A stretch of DNA of 64,000 bases from VAZQ01 sp963817135 (lineage in GTDB: Bacteria; Pseudomonadota; Alphaproteobacteria; Rhizobiales; Xanthobacteraceae): the NCBI GenBank assembly GCA_963817135.1, contig CAWFNG010000006.1, positions 62,001 to 126,000 of the forward strand. Reading direction: 5' to 3'. Each line of letters begins with the position of its first letter. Position 1 is the first letter of the stretch. The notes under the pieces are model-generated. The model made no database searches. It had not been told where the DNA came from and saw only the letters and a program-made list of their open reading frames with translations. The translations under genes were made by a program, and so were the position numbers. Positions 25,016-33,695 of the stretch are shown here, in pieces.

Positions 25016-25678
25016 TCAGGGGTAGAGTGGAGTTGAGCCACCAACTTGTTGCACAGCGGCAACAAACTCGACGACCTTCTCCCGTGCCATTCGGGCCACG
25101 AGTTGGGCAAGCTCTTCCTGTGACATAGTCGCCTGTCCGAGGAGAAGCCGATAGAACCCAGCTGGTCGCGGACCACCGACGAGGGAGGCGTTGTAAGTAT
25201 CAAGGAATTTGGTGATGTCTGCGGCGCTCGCTTGTGGAGCAAAGCGTACCGCTACGATTCTGCCTCCTATCGGGGCCGAAGCAGTCTGGTAGCCGACACC
25301 CCCTTTTCTAACAACCTCTCTCCTAACTGAAGCTTGCACGACGATGCCCATCATCGCTGCTGCCATCAACCAGGCGAAAATGCGCGGGGCGAAGCTAGCG
25401 TCGAACGCGGAAAAGCAGCGGCACAGCTCTGACCAAATTCTGCTTTTGCGAACTCGAATCTCTGACAAAGGCACTGTTAGGACTTGAGTGCCGTTCTCGT
25501 CGGTAACAACTAATTTCCATTTCTGGTTTGGTTCGCGAAATCCGTGTTTTACAAAATCCCGGGCGAACTCGAACGCCTCTTCCCTCGCTTCATTTACATC
25601 AGATAATACGGTTCCTTCGGAATCCCTCACGAGATTCTTCAAGTCGTCTTCGAGCACATTAAAGAAGTAGCGGGGAAT
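25016..25678 (-). CDS. DUF6894-like N-terminal domain protein with one membrane helix, unusual start
   Basis: Residues after the start read PRYFFNVLEDDLKNLV and GTVLSDVNEAREEAFEFARD, the usual pattern of DUF6894 proteins, which normally begin MPRYFF. Here the codon before PRYFF is ATT (25676-25678), preceded by an excellent GAGGAGG site. The first canonical codon is GTG 25657, inside the domain. A hydrophobic helix (IFAWLMAAAMMGIVVQAS) follows near residue 100, then an uncharacterised C-terminal part. The codon composition is less GC-rich than the neighbours, suggesting transfer. Function is unknown. Either ATT initiation, a mutated start, or a base error explains the oddity. Confidence 0.65.
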   Translation of the reverse strand: MPRYFFNVLEDDLKNLVRDSEGTVLSDVNEAREEAFEFARDFVKHGFREPNQKWKLVVTDENGTQVLTVPLSEIRVRKSRIWSELCRCFSAFDASFAPRIFAWLMAAAMMGIVVQASVRREVVRKGGVGYQTASAPIGGRIVAVRFAPQASAADITKFLDTYNASLVGGPRPAGFYRLLLGQATMSQEELAQLVARMAREKVVEFVAAVQQVGGSTPLYP

Positions 25679-26107
25679 CTTGCCCTCCTCAGTGAGGTGA
25701 GTTCTTTCGACAGTAGAAAAGACGAACCTAAGGGGTCATCGTAATTGACCACCGTAGAGCTTACATAGGACGTCAAAATGACGTCTGAGACGTAGTCGTG
25801 TAAGCTGGTTAAGGGACTTTTCCGAAATCGATAAAGTTGCTTTGAATTTGATGAAGAGCTTGATCTTCGCGGCCCGTTAACGGGAAGATCGGAGAGCTTA
25901 CCGAGCCGACACAAGGTCGGTGCAGTTGTCGTTGCCGGTGATCCTTTTTTGATAACAACGCGCGCGATCGGTCGCTGTGCGATCGCGACCGTCCGATCCG
26001 CAGCACGATCTTGCCGAGAACGTGTCCTCTGCCAGTCCTCTGCCGCCCAACAATTGCCCCACCCGGGTCGATACTCGGAAGTTCGCTAATACTTGTCGGG
26101 ATAGTTC
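25679..26107. other. Intergenic stretch with no convincing gene
   Basis: About 430 bases of lower GC DNA. It holds the first copy of a direct repeat (25973-26033) that matches the end of an oxidoreductase gene. The remaining open frames show no family likeness or ribosome sites. Confidence 0.6.
25973..26033. repeat. Direct repeat copy A (oxidoreductase 3'-end sequence, frameshifted)
   Basis: CGCTGTGCGATCGCGACC through GAACGTGTCCTCTGCC matches 26511-26572 at nearly every base. On the minus strand it corresponds to the C-terminus of a zinc-type quinone oxidoreductase (VLGKIVLRIGRS), but one G is missing relative to copy B, so the frame is broken. Confidence 0.7.
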
Positions 26108-26491
26108 ATGATTTCCAAACTGAAAATTCTCTCCCCGATGGTTGTGCCATTACTTGTCACTCCGCTACTGGCGACAGATTTTACTTATAAGGAATATGCA
26201 AAAGCATCAGAGGTCTGGAAGCGCGGATTTGTATTTGGGGTCGCTCGGTATATGACTGCCGTTGCGCAGCCCGACGAAGAGCCGCCCTATCCGGTCAGGA
26301 CGGCTTTTCAGCGATGCCTTGGCCCTTCAACGGATAGCCTTCTTGCTCACCACGTCGAAGCATATATCGCAGCTAATCCTGGCAGCTCTAATGGGCCGAT
26401 GACTACGGTCGTGATGAGGGCTTTTTTCGACTTGTGTCGCGCGGAAATTTCTAAGGTAAAACCATCCGCTCTCGCCCCGATCCAGAGGTGA
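26108..26491 (+). CDS. Small secreted protein, possibly Rap1a/Tai-like, 127 aa
   Basis: A signal peptide (LKILSPMVVPLLVTPLLA) is followed by about 100 residues. The spacing of RGFVFGVARYMTAV, a Cys-containing RCLGPSTDSLLAHHVEAYI and a final VVMRAFFDLC resembles the Rap1a/Tai fold, with two Cys that could form a disulfide. The match is only by eye. The gene is flanked by direct repeats of oxidoreductase sequence at 25973 and 26511, and its GC content is lower than the surrounding genes, so it may have been inserted as a unit. Function is unknown. Confidence 0.65.
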   Translation: MISKLKILSPMVVPLLVTPLLATDFTYKEYAKASEVWKRGFVFGVARYMTAVAQPDEEPPYPVRTAFQRCLGPSTDSLLAHHVEAYIAANPGSSNGPMTTVVMRAFFDLCRAEISKVKPSALAPIQR

Positions 26492-26510
26492 ACTGGTTCA
26501 GAGCGGTCTC

Positions 26511-26572
26511 CGCTGTGCGATCACGACCGTCCGATCCACAGCACGATCTTGCCGAGAACGTGTCCCTCTGCG
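26511..26572. repeat. Direct repeat copy B
   Basis: The partner of 25973-26033, in the same orientation 540 bases away. Here the reading frame of the oxidoreductase C-terminus is intact (see 26521-26668). The two copies bracket the small secreted-protein gene. Confidence 0.7.
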
Positions 26573-26668
26573 AGGCGCTGGTGGGCCTTTGCTGCGTCGA
26601 CCAGCCCAAAGCCTCCACGATTCGGAACCTTGAGCTTCGCTGCCTCGACGGCCCGGTTGAGGCGCACT
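26521..26668 (-). pseudogene. C-terminal fragment of a zinc-binding quinone oxidoreductase
   Basis: The minus strand encodes about 48 residues, including RLNRAVEAAKLKVPNRGGFG and AKAHQRLAEGHVLGKIVLWI, ending at TGA 26521-26523. This is the usual C-terminus of medium-chain NADPH:quinone reductases. Upstream the frame is lost and there is no coenzyme-binding domain, so only the 3' end of a former gene remains. Confidence 0.7.
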
Positions 26669-26844
26669 CCGGATTCGCGTCATAGGGAATGACCTCCAGC
26701 CTGCATCGCTTCCTCGGCTCAGGCTCAATTCCATTCGGATAAGCCAGCCGGCCGTCGCACCTCATGGCGAAGAACTTATCCGACCCGGCCACGACCCGCC
26801 GGTCAACGATTGACATCATGATGCCTAGATCATAGCATCAAGAC

Positions 26845-27093
26845 GTGCGAACGACGCTCACTTTGGACGACGATGTGGCAGCCAAGCTAAAGGCGGAATC
26901 GCGCCGGGCCGGCCGGCCCTTCCGCGAAATCGTCAACGAGACGCTGCGCCGCGGGCTGATGAGCCGGCGCGTCATCGCCCAGCGGCAGGCCTTTAAGATA
27001 AAGGTCCGCGATCTCGGCGATCTCAAGCCCGGACTTTCCTTCGACAGGGTGGCCGAGCTCATCGAGCAGGTGGAAGGCTCGCTTCACCGGTGA
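26845..27093 (+). CDS. VapB-like antitoxin, 82 aa
   Basis: The short protein begins with RTTLTLDDDVAAKLKAESRR and continues PFREIVNETLRRGL, a ribbon-helix-helix style DNA-binding N-terminus typical of antitoxins paired with PIN toxins. The C-terminal half (LSFDRVAELIEQVEG) would bind the toxin. The GTG start is weakly supported. Its stop overlaps the toxin start in a GTGA junction, the classic arrangement of a type II module, which normally represses its own promoter. Confidence 0.85.
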   Translation: MRTTLTLDDDVAAKLKAESRRAGRPFREIVNETLRRGLMSRRVIAQRQAFKIKVRDLGDLKPGLSFDRVAELIEQVEGSLHR

Positions 27094-27527
27094 TCCTCAT
27101 TGACGCGAACCTGCTGCTCTATGCCTATCATCCGCGAGCGGAGCAGCACGATAAAAGCCGAGCTTGGCTTGAAGCAGTTCTCTCGGGGCCCGATCTCGTC
27201 CGCTTCGCCTGGCTCACCCTGTGGGCCTTCCTGAGAATCGCTACGAGCCCCCGCGTGTTCGAACATCCGCTGTCGTCGTTCGAGGCCGAGGCGGCAATAT
27301 CGTCCTGGCTCGCCCAACCCGCCGCCGGCGTCCTGGAACCAGGCGAGCGGCACTGGGACATACTGTGCGGACTTGTACGCGACGGCCAGGCCACGGGCCC
27401 GCTGATCATGGATGCCGTCATTGCCGCGATCGCGATCGAGCACGGCGCCACGCTTTGCACCACGGATCGCGACTTCCTGCGGTTCTCCGGACTCAGTTGG
27501 ACCAACCCGCTCGCTTCGAACAGCTGA
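27090..27527 (+). CDS. PIN-domain (VapC-like) ribonuclease toxin, 145 aa
   Basis: The PIN-domain acidic residues are recognisable: Asp5 in LIDANLLLYAYH, an acidic residue in the middle region, and the C-terminal IMDAVIAAIAIEHGATLCTT plus DRDFLRF. VapC enzymes cleave specific RNAs such as tRNA loops. The DANLLLYA variant belongs to a PIN subgroup common in rhizobia. It starts with GTG overlapping the antitoxin stop. No mobile element end is seen next to the pair. Confidence 0.88.
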   Translation: MILIDANLLLYAYHPRAEQHDKSRAWLEAVLSGPDLVRFAWLTLWAFLRIATSPRVFEHPLSSFEAEAAISSWLAQPAAGVLEPGERHWDILCGLVRDGQATGPLIMDAVIAAIAIEHGATLCTTDRDFLRFSGLSWTNPLASNS

Positions 27528-27731
27528 CCGAACTCCAGCGAGAGGATGCACCACGGCCCGATCGCGATGACGGTCGGTTCGGGTGTCTAGAGATCGGGAA
27601 CTCGCGTGATGAGGAGGGTTACAGAGGGAATCAAGCTGGAACGAATCCCCCGGTGCGAGCGCGGCTCAAATCGCGTACAATAGGCGTTTCGCTCGACAGT
27701 CATTCCCGGGCTGGATTTGCGGAGCACCGCC

Positions 27732-28724
27732 ATGGAATTTGCCCGCCGACAGTTTATGCATTTGGCCGCCGGCGCTGCCGTGCTGCCGGGCCTCTCGCGC
27801 TTCGCTTGGGCGCAAGCCTATCCGACGCGGCCGGTCACCGTCATCGTTCCGTTCGCTCCTGGCGGCGCGACCGACGTTGTTGGCCGCATCATTGCCGAAT
27901 ACCTCTCGCGCACGCTCGGGCAACAGTTCGTCATCGAGAACGTCCCAGGGGCAGGCGGTACCACCGGCACGACCCGAACGATGCGCGCGAGCCCCGACGG
28001 CTACACCATCCAGGTCGGTCAGATGGGGACGCATGCTGTCGCGGTGGCGCTCTATCCGCACCTCGCCTACCGGCCCGACGTTGATTTCGAGCCCATCGGC
28101 ATGATCGCCGGTCTGCCCGTTGTCATCACCGCACGGAAAGACTTTCCCGCCAAGGACCTCAAGGAATTCATCCTCTATCTCAAGGCGAATGCCGGCAAGG
28201 TGAACGTCGCCCATGCCGGCGTCGGCTCGATTACCCATACGACGTGCCTGCTGCTTCATTCGCTCCTCGGCATTGAGCCGACCTTTGTGCCGTTCAACGG
28301 CGCCGCTCCCGCCATGAATGCATTGCTGGGCGGGCAGGTCGATTACATCTGCAACGCCATTCCCGACTCCGTTTCGCACGTTCAGAACGGCACGGCCAAG
28401 GCTTATGCAATCAGCACGGCCGAACGCAGTCCGGCTCTTCCGAATGTCCCGACGTCGAAGGAAGCGGGCTTGCCCGAGTTCGATGCATCGGCCTGGAACG
28501 CCCTGTTTGCGCCCAAGGGGACACCGAAGGCGGTCCTCGACAAGCTCAGCGATACGCTCGACAAAGCGCTCGACGACGAAGGCGTGCGCAAGCGCCTGCT
28601 CGATCTCGGCTGCGACATTCCCGCCAAATCAAAGCGCGGCCCGCAAGCGCTTGCCGCGCTGGTGGCGAGCGAGATCGCGCGCTGGACGCGGATCATGCAG
28701 GCAGTGAGCGTCAAGGCGGAGTAG
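27732..28724 (+). CDS. TctC-family periplasmic binding protein, 330 aa
   Basis: The leader ARRQFMHLAAGAAVLPGLSR contains a twin-arginine-like start and cleavage near AWAQ-AY. The core has VTVIVPFAPGGATDVVGRII, ENVPGAGGTTGTTRT, FVPFNGAAPAMNALLGGQV and AYAISTAERSPALPNVPT. It is the third TctC in the window and again has no TctA/TctB. It is followed at 13 bases by an NMT1-like protein, so the two receptors may be co-transcribed. Confidence 0.92.
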   Translation: MEFARRQFMHLAAGAAVLPGLSRFAWAQAYPTRPVTVIVPFAPGGATDVVGRIIAEYLSRTLGQQFVIENVPGAGGTTGTTRTMRASPDGYTIQVGQMGTHAVAVALYPHLAYRPDVDFEPIGMIAGLPVVITARKDFPAKDLKEFILYLKANAGKVNVAHAGVGSITHTTCLLLHSLLGIEPTFVPFNGAAPAMNALLGGQVDYICNAIPDSVSHVQNGTAKAYAISTAERSPALPNVPTSKEAGLPEFDASAWNALFAPKGTPKAVLDKLSDTLDKALDDEGVRKRLLDLGCDIPAKSKRGPQALAALVASEIARWTRIMQAVSVKAE

Positions 28725-28736
28725 TTCGGTCAACCG

Positions 28737-29711
28737 GTGACCAGGTTGGAAAGGCGTCGTCGTAATCTCATGGGCACTGGAGTCGAATACGGGGTCCCGA
28801 CGGATCGCTGCGGCCTCCAGCTGCGACTGGGGGCGGAGCAAGGATTTTTTCGCGACGAAGGCATCGATCTTCGTCTCCGCATCGTCTTTGGCGGACCGGA
28901 AATCGCCGCGGAATTCAACTCCGGGCGTCTCGCGATCGGCGAACTTGGGACGCCGCCGGGGCTGACTGCGCTGGCCAAAGGCGCGCGGTTTCGGATTATC
29001 GGCAGTGGCGTCCGGCGCGGGGCCGTGCAGTATTTCGTCGCGCACCCGAGATTCGTCGAATGGCGCGACCTCATCGGTGCAAAACTTGGCGTGTTGAGCC
29101 GCGGCAGTTGCAGCGACTGGTACATGCGTGAAGTGCTCAGCCACCACGCTATCGATCCGGAAACCGGCGTCACCATATGCGGTCTGGGCCCGCGCTACCC
29201 GGATCTGCTGACCCTTCTGGGAAATGGCGAGCTCGATGGTGCGATCATGGCTGAGCCGCACGTCACAATGGGCGAGCACATTGGCTTGTTCAATGTCTGG
29301 CTCGGCATGAACAAGCTTGACTTCGTCCCGCGCATGCAATGGACGATTGCGGTTGCCAACAATGATGTGCTGAAAAATCAACCCGACCTCGTGGCAGCGG
29401 TGCTGCGCGCCTGCCGGCGCAGCTACCAATATGCAGCGCAGCACCGCGATGAATGGGCGGATTTCGGCGCCGCCTGTTTCAAAATTCCACGGGAACTGAT
29501 GCTAAAGTCGATCGATCGGGAATTTGACGATCTGCATTTCGATTGCGAAATAGACTGCGAAGGTCTGCAGGCCGCCCTCGAATTGCAGCGCAAGCTTGGC
29601 GCGGTGCGCGGCCCTCTTGCCGTTGCCGATATCGTTGACGATCGCTTTTGTCTTCCTGCGGCGCCGGTCGAACAGCTCTCTGCCGCAAATCCACGAAATA
29701 ATGAATACTGA
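28737..29711 (+). CDS. NMT1/THI5-like binding-domain protein without signal peptide, about 324 aa
   Basis: The fold pattern of the SsuA/NMT1 family is visible: GAEQGFFRDEGIDLRLRIVF, a GRLAIGELGTPPGLTAL loop, LIGAKLGVLSRGSCSDWYM and LDGAIMAEPHVTMGEHIGLF. No secretion signal is seen at either the GTG 28737 or ATG 28770 start, so it may act in the cytoplasm as a sensor or enzyme-like protein, as THI5-like proteins can. No adjacent ABC membrane genes share its type. It sits directly before a polyamine-type ABC operon. Confidence 0.8.
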   Translation: MTRLERRRRNLMGTGVEYGVPTDRCGLQLRLGAEQGFFRDEGIDLRLRIVFGGPEIAAEFNSGRLAIGELGTPPGLTALAKGARFRIIGSGVRRGAVQYFVAHPRFVEWRDLIGAKLGVLSRGSCSDWYMREVLSHHAIDPETGVTICGLGPRYPDLLTLLGNGELDGAIMAEPHVTMGEHIGLFNVWLGMNKLDFVPRMQWTIAVANNDVLKNQPDLVAAVLRACRRSYQYAAQHRDEWADFGAACFKIPRELMLKSIDREFDDLHFDCEIDCEGLQAALELQRKLGAVRGPLAVADIVDDRFCLPAAPVEQLSAANPRNNEY

Positions 29712-29783
29712 AGCCGGTCAACCGCGGCTGACTGCCTGCGAACGACATCCCGCAGAAAGTCGCGCGGTAATTGGAGGAAAAGG

Positions 29784-30851
29784 ATGAACATCTGTCGTCT
29801 CCTGCAGTGTCTCGCGGCAGTGCTGTTGCTGTATCACGCTCCATCGCCGGTCCAGGCCGAGGAGCGTTTCGACGGAGTTACGCTGCGCATCGCCACCTAC
29901 GGCGGAGCGTGGGGCGACGGCATGAAGACACTGATCGGACCGCAATTGGAGCGCCTTGGCGGCAGGCTCGAAATCATCACCGGCGCACCGCGAGGACATC
30001 TGGCCAAGCTGATCGTAGCGCGCGGCAAGGAGCCTCCCTTCGATCTGTGCGAAGTGGACGAGCCGGCCGCCCCGCAGTTCATGCAAGCTGGCGTTCTGCA
30101 GAAGCTTGATCAATCCAAGCTGTCGAATGCCGCGGGACTGATCTCGCCGATATTGCACGATGCGCTGGTCCCTGACTGGGTATTTCAGGACGGCGTTGTC
30201 TACAACGCGGAGAAGTTCACGGAGCTGGGAATTCCCGAGCCGAAACGCTACAGCGACTTGCTTGATCCGCGGCTCAAGGGCCGCGTCGGTGTTCCCGACA
30301 TCAGCGGCGGGTTGGGCCTGTTCGTGGTCTACGGCTTCGTGATCGACGCGGGCGGCGACGAAGCAAATATCAAGGGCGGCCTGGAGGCCATGAAGAAGCT
30401 GGGCGCAACGCAGTTTTTCAGCGGCAACCTGGCCGCGCAAACGGCGCTCATCTCCGGCGACGTCTGGGCGAACTTCATGGGGTCGAGCTGGGCCATCCGG
30501 CTGCGCCGGGCCAATCACCATTGGGCGAAATTTGCGCTGCTGAAAGTCGGTGACGATGTTGGGATCTGGGAGCGCGGTCACATGGGTCTCGCCCAGGGAA
30601 GCCGCAATGTCGCGGCGGCCTCCTGGTTCATGAACCGCCTCATCAGTTTCGACGTTCAACTCGAACTCGCCAGGCGCGCCGGCAATGTTCCGGTAAACAA
30701 GCAGGCGATTGCCGAACTCGACAAAGACCCGCTCGCGCATGAAATTCTTCGACTCGATCTGAGTGACATCGCAAGGATGCGCCGCGTGGATTTCGGCAAA
30801 GTGGACATATCGGCCTGGAACGACGCCTGGGCCAGCATCATGCTGCGTTGA
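29784..30851 (+). CDS. ABC extracellular solute-binding protein, PotD/iron type, 355 aa
   Basis: A signal peptide (LLQCLAAVLLLYHAPSPVQA) leads into a cluster D receptor: VTLRIATYGGAWGDGMKTLI, LAKLIVARGKEPPFDLCEVD and FQDGVVYNAEKFTELGIPEP. Family members carry polyamines, iron, 2-aminoethylphosphonate or other small solutes. An AATTGGAGGAAAAGG ribosome site precedes ATG 29784. It begins an operon with an ATPase and a fused permease and then CoA-transferase genes, so the ligand is probably an organic acid or its conjugate rather than a polyamine. Confidence 0.9.
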   Translation: MNICRLLQCLAAVLLLYHAPSPVQAEERFDGVTLRIATYGGAWGDGMKTLIGPQLERLGGRLEIITGAPRGHLAKLIVARGKEPPFDLCEVDEPAAPQFMQAGVLQKLDQSKLSNAAGLISPILHDALVPDWVFQDGVVYNAEKFTELGIPEPKRYSDLLDPRLKGRVGVPDISGGLGLFVVYGFVIDAGGDEANIKGGLEAMKKLGATQFFSGNLAAQTALISGDVWANFMGSSWAIRLRRANHHWAKFALLKVGDDVGIWERGHMGLAQGSRNVAAASWFMNRLISFDVQLELARRAGNVPVNKQAIAELDKDPLAHEILRLDLSDIARMRRVDFGKVDISAWNDAWASIMLR

Positions 30852-30863
30852 CGAGTTGGCGGG

Positions 30864-31931
30864 ATGCCGGAACTTGCGCTTAACAATCTCTGCAAGAGTT
30901 TTGGGCAAACGAGGGCTCTGAAGCACGTTGACCTGCGAGTTGAAAACGGCGAGTTGCTTACGCTGCTCGGCCCGTCCGGCTGTGGAAAGTCCACCTTGCT
31001 TCGGCTCGTCGCCGGGTTCACCACAGCGACCAGCGGCTCCATTCGCATCGGCGGCGCCGATGTAACGCGCGTGCCGCCGCATGCGCGCGGGATCGGCATG
31101 GTATTTCAAAGCTATGCCTTGTTCCCGCACCTTTCGGTCGCCAAGAACATCGCCTTCGGGCTGGAAGAGCGAGGATTTGCCCGCGCCCAAATTCGCCAGC
31201 GCGTGGGTGAACTACTCGATCTCATCCGTATGAGCGATGCGGCGGATCGTTTCCCGGCGCAGCTATCCGGCGGCCAGCAACAGCGCGTGGCGCTCGCCCG
31301 CGCAGTGGCCTACGCCCCAAAGCTGTTGTTGATGGACGAACCGCTGGGCGCGCTCGATCTCAAACTGCGCGAAGCGATGCAGCTTGAAATCCGGCGAATT
31401 CAACGTGAGCTCGGGATAACAACGCTCTACGTCACGCATGACCAAACGGAGGCAATGCGGATTTCCGATCGTATTGCCATCATGAACGATGGCCGCCTCG
31501 AACAAATCGGCTCTGCTGCAGAGATTTATCACGCGCCGGTGAGCTGCTTCGTGGCGGACTTTCTCGGCAGGATCAATTTCATCTCGGCAAAAGTCCTCGC
31601 GGCGCAAGCCGACCTGATGCGGCTGCGGTCAACCATTGGTGACCTGTGCATGCCCGGTCGAAACGGCTTTGTCGAAGGCGCCGCCGTTACGCTTGGCATT
31701 CGGCCGGACGACATCGACGTCGATCCGTCCGCGCCAGCAAACGATACGCTGATCGTGCACGGCACCGTGCTCGATCATTCGTTTCTCGGCAACGTCGTGG
31801 AGATGCGTGTCAGAGTGACGGAACAGCTGACCGCCATGATTGAAACGAAGCGGTCGGACATTGCTTATACGCCCGGTCAATCGGTGCGGCTCGGCTTGCG
31901 ACCAACCCGCTTCCGGGTATTCGCTCAATGA
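30864..31931 (+). CDS. ABC transporter ATP-binding protein, PotA/FbpC type with TOBE domain, 355 aa
   Basis: Walker A GPSGCGKST, Q-loop FQSYALFPHL, signature LSGGQQQR, Walker B LLLMDEPLGALD and switch VTHDQTEAM are present in the first 230 residues. The C-terminal 120 residues form a TOBE-type regulatory region (LGIRPDDIDV). This is the import ATPase class of polyamine and ferric systems. It overlaps the permease gene by an ATGA junction. Confidence 0.93.
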   Translation: MPELALNNLCKSFGQTRALKHVDLRVENGELLTLLGPSGCGKSTLLRLVAGFTTATSGSIRIGGADVTRVPPHARGIGMVFQSYALFPHLSVAKNIAFGLEERGFARAQIRQRVGELLDLIRMSDAADRFPAQLSGGQQQRVALARAVAYAPKLLLMDEPLGALDLKLREAMQLEIRRIQRELGITTLYVTHDQTEAMRISDRIAIMNDGRLEQIGSAAEIYHAPVSCFVADFLGRINFISAKVLAAQADLMRLRSTIGDLCMPGRNGFVEGAAVTLGIRPDDIDVDPSAPANDTLIVHGTVLDHSFLGNVVEMRVRVTEQLTAMIETKRSDIAYTPGQSVRLGLRPTRFRVFAQ

Positions 31932-33682
31932 GCGCGCGTTGGGGATGGTTTCTCGTCGTGCCGCTGGCGCTCAGCCTGGCGCTGACCATAGGCACACATT
32001 TCATTTTCCTGGAAAAAAGCTTTTTCCGCGAAATGGGGTTCGGAAATACCGGGCCGATGGTTGGGTTGGCGAATTACCTGGCGGTCCTGCAAAGACCGAT
32101 CTACGTCGATTCGATCATCACGACGTTACGCGTCGCCGCAGTTGCGACGCTGGGCTGCCTGGTGCTGGCCTATCCACTTGCCTACGTGATCGCCCGCGCA
32201 ACCGGTGGCTGGGCAATCCTCATGCTGAGCGGGGTGTTGCTCACGTCACTTGTAAGCACGCCGATCAAGGTTCTCGGGCTTATCATTATTTTCAACAAAG
32301 AGGGCGTGCTCAATCGGTTCCTGCTGTGGTCGGGTCTCATCGACTCGCCAGTCAGCGTTCTTGGCAACGAAGCTGGCGTGGTTCTCGGGTTGATCTACTA
32401 TTCTCTCGCCTTCGGCGTTCTGTTGCTCTACAGCGTGATCCGCACCATACCGGTCGAACTGGAAGACGCTGCGGCCATTCATGGCGCCGGCCGCATGCGC
32501 GTGTTCTGGCGCGTCATTTTGCCGATAAGCTTGCCCGGCGTTTTCGCCGTCGCGCTGACGGTATTCAGTCTCAGCATGGGAGCATTCGCCGCGGCGGCCC
32601 TCATGGGAGGCGGCCGCGTGTTGACCCTGCCTGTGTTGATCTATCAGACGATTTTCATAGAAACAAAATATGCAACCGCAAGCGCGCTTGCGGCAATCCT
32701 TCTGGTCCTCGTTCTTCTGGTCAATCTCGGTGCGGGCGTGGTTGTCTCCAACTTGACGCGCAAGGCGCTGCAGCAGTCGCGGGTTGGCTTGCGGATGAAC
32801 CTCCGGGGAATATTGCCCAGGCTACGCGTGACGTTCATCCCGCCGGTGCAATGGGTCGCGTCTGCGGGCCGCTTCTTCGCCGCTGGATGGGTCGTCGCCA
32901 CTTATGGTTTGCTGTTCGCTCCTCTGCTGGTGATCGCCTGCGCTTCTTTCAACGGCGGCTCTTATCGTTCCGGCGCGGTCGTGTTTCCTCCCCACCATCT
33001 CTCGCTCGACTGGTATCTGCAAACGCCATGGAGCCACGTGCATTCCTTCGGCCTTAGTATCGCGCTCGCGCTCGTTGCGACGGCACTCGCTTGCCTCGTT
33101 GCTGTACCGAGCGCACTGGGCTTGACCCGAGCAAATGTACCCGGGCGGGCCGTTGCGGCGGCGTTGTTCCGCATCCCGTTGCAGATTCCGGTTGTGATCA
33201 TCGGGCTGTCGTTCTTCTATACCTACTACGCGATCGACGACTTCGGCATTTCCCTTGTCGGTACCTTTAGCGGTCTCGTGGTCGCGCATTTCTTCATCCT
33301 CTCGCCGTTCGTGATCGGCAGCGTCACCGCGGTTCTGCAAAGGTTCGATGCAAGGCTTGAGGAAGCGGCAGCGAGCCTGGGAGCCGGGCGATGGCGTACG
33401 TTTCGTCGCGTTACGCTGCCTGTGATCATGCCTGGCGTCTTCGCCGGTGCGATCTACGCTTTCATGGTGTCATTCGGTGACGTGCCGATCTCGCTGTTTC
33501 TTGCGGGCCCCGACACCGTCACCTTTCCCGTCGAAATTTTCCATTCGATCGAAATCGATTTCGACGCACGGGTACTTTCATCATCGACGCTGGCCATGGT
33601 ATTTGGGCTCGTCTTGCTGCTGGCTGTACAGAAGCTCATCGGGATAGAGCGGTTTGCGCGGACGCAGGCCGGAACGGCATGA
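31928..33682 (+). CDS. Fused ABC permease with two transmembrane domains, 584 aa
   Basis: Two complete permease modules are joined in one chain. The first EAA loop reads ELEDAAAIHGAGRMRVFWRV and the second RLEEAAASLGAGRWRTFRRV, about 290 residues apart, each in a six-helix-like hydrophobic domain. Polyamine systems usually have two separate permeases (PotB and PotC); a fused form is known from ferric-type systems. It would by itself form the membrane channel for the receptor and ATPase encoded just upstream. Confidence 0.92.
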   Translation: MSARWGWFLVVPLALSLALTIGTHFIFLEKSFFREMGFGNTGPMVGLANYLAVLQRPIYVDSIITTLRVAAVATLGCLVLAYPLAYVIARATGGWAILMLSGVLLTSLVSTPIKVLGLIIIFNKEGVLNRFLLWSGLIDSPVSVLGNEAGVVLGLIYYSLAFGVLLLYSVIRTIPVELEDAAAIHGAGRMRVFWRVILPISLPGVFAVALTVFSLSMGAFAAAALMGGGRVLTLPVLIYQTIFIETKYATASALAAILLVLVLLVNLGAGVVVSNLTRKALQQSRVGLRMNLRGILPRLRVTFIPPVQWVASAGRFFAAGWVVATYGLLFAPLLVIACASFNGGSYRSGAVVFPPHHLSLDWYLQTPWSHVHSFGLSIALALVATALACLVAVPSALGLTRANVPGRAVAAALFRIPLQIPVVIIGLSFFYTYYAIDDFGISLVGTFSGLVVAHFFILSPFVIGSVTAVLQRFDARLEEAAASLGAGRWRTFRRVTLPVIMPGVFAGAIYAFMVSFGDVPISLFLAGPDTVTFPVEIFHSIEIDFDARVLSSSTLAMVFGLVLLLAVQKLIGIERFARTQAGTA

Positions 33683-33695
33683 TCAGGGGAGACAT

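Noticed and set aside
25639..25914. A 91-codon minus-strand frame rich in Ser
   Set aside because: No ribosome site or family, and it overlaps the better supported DUF6894 start region.
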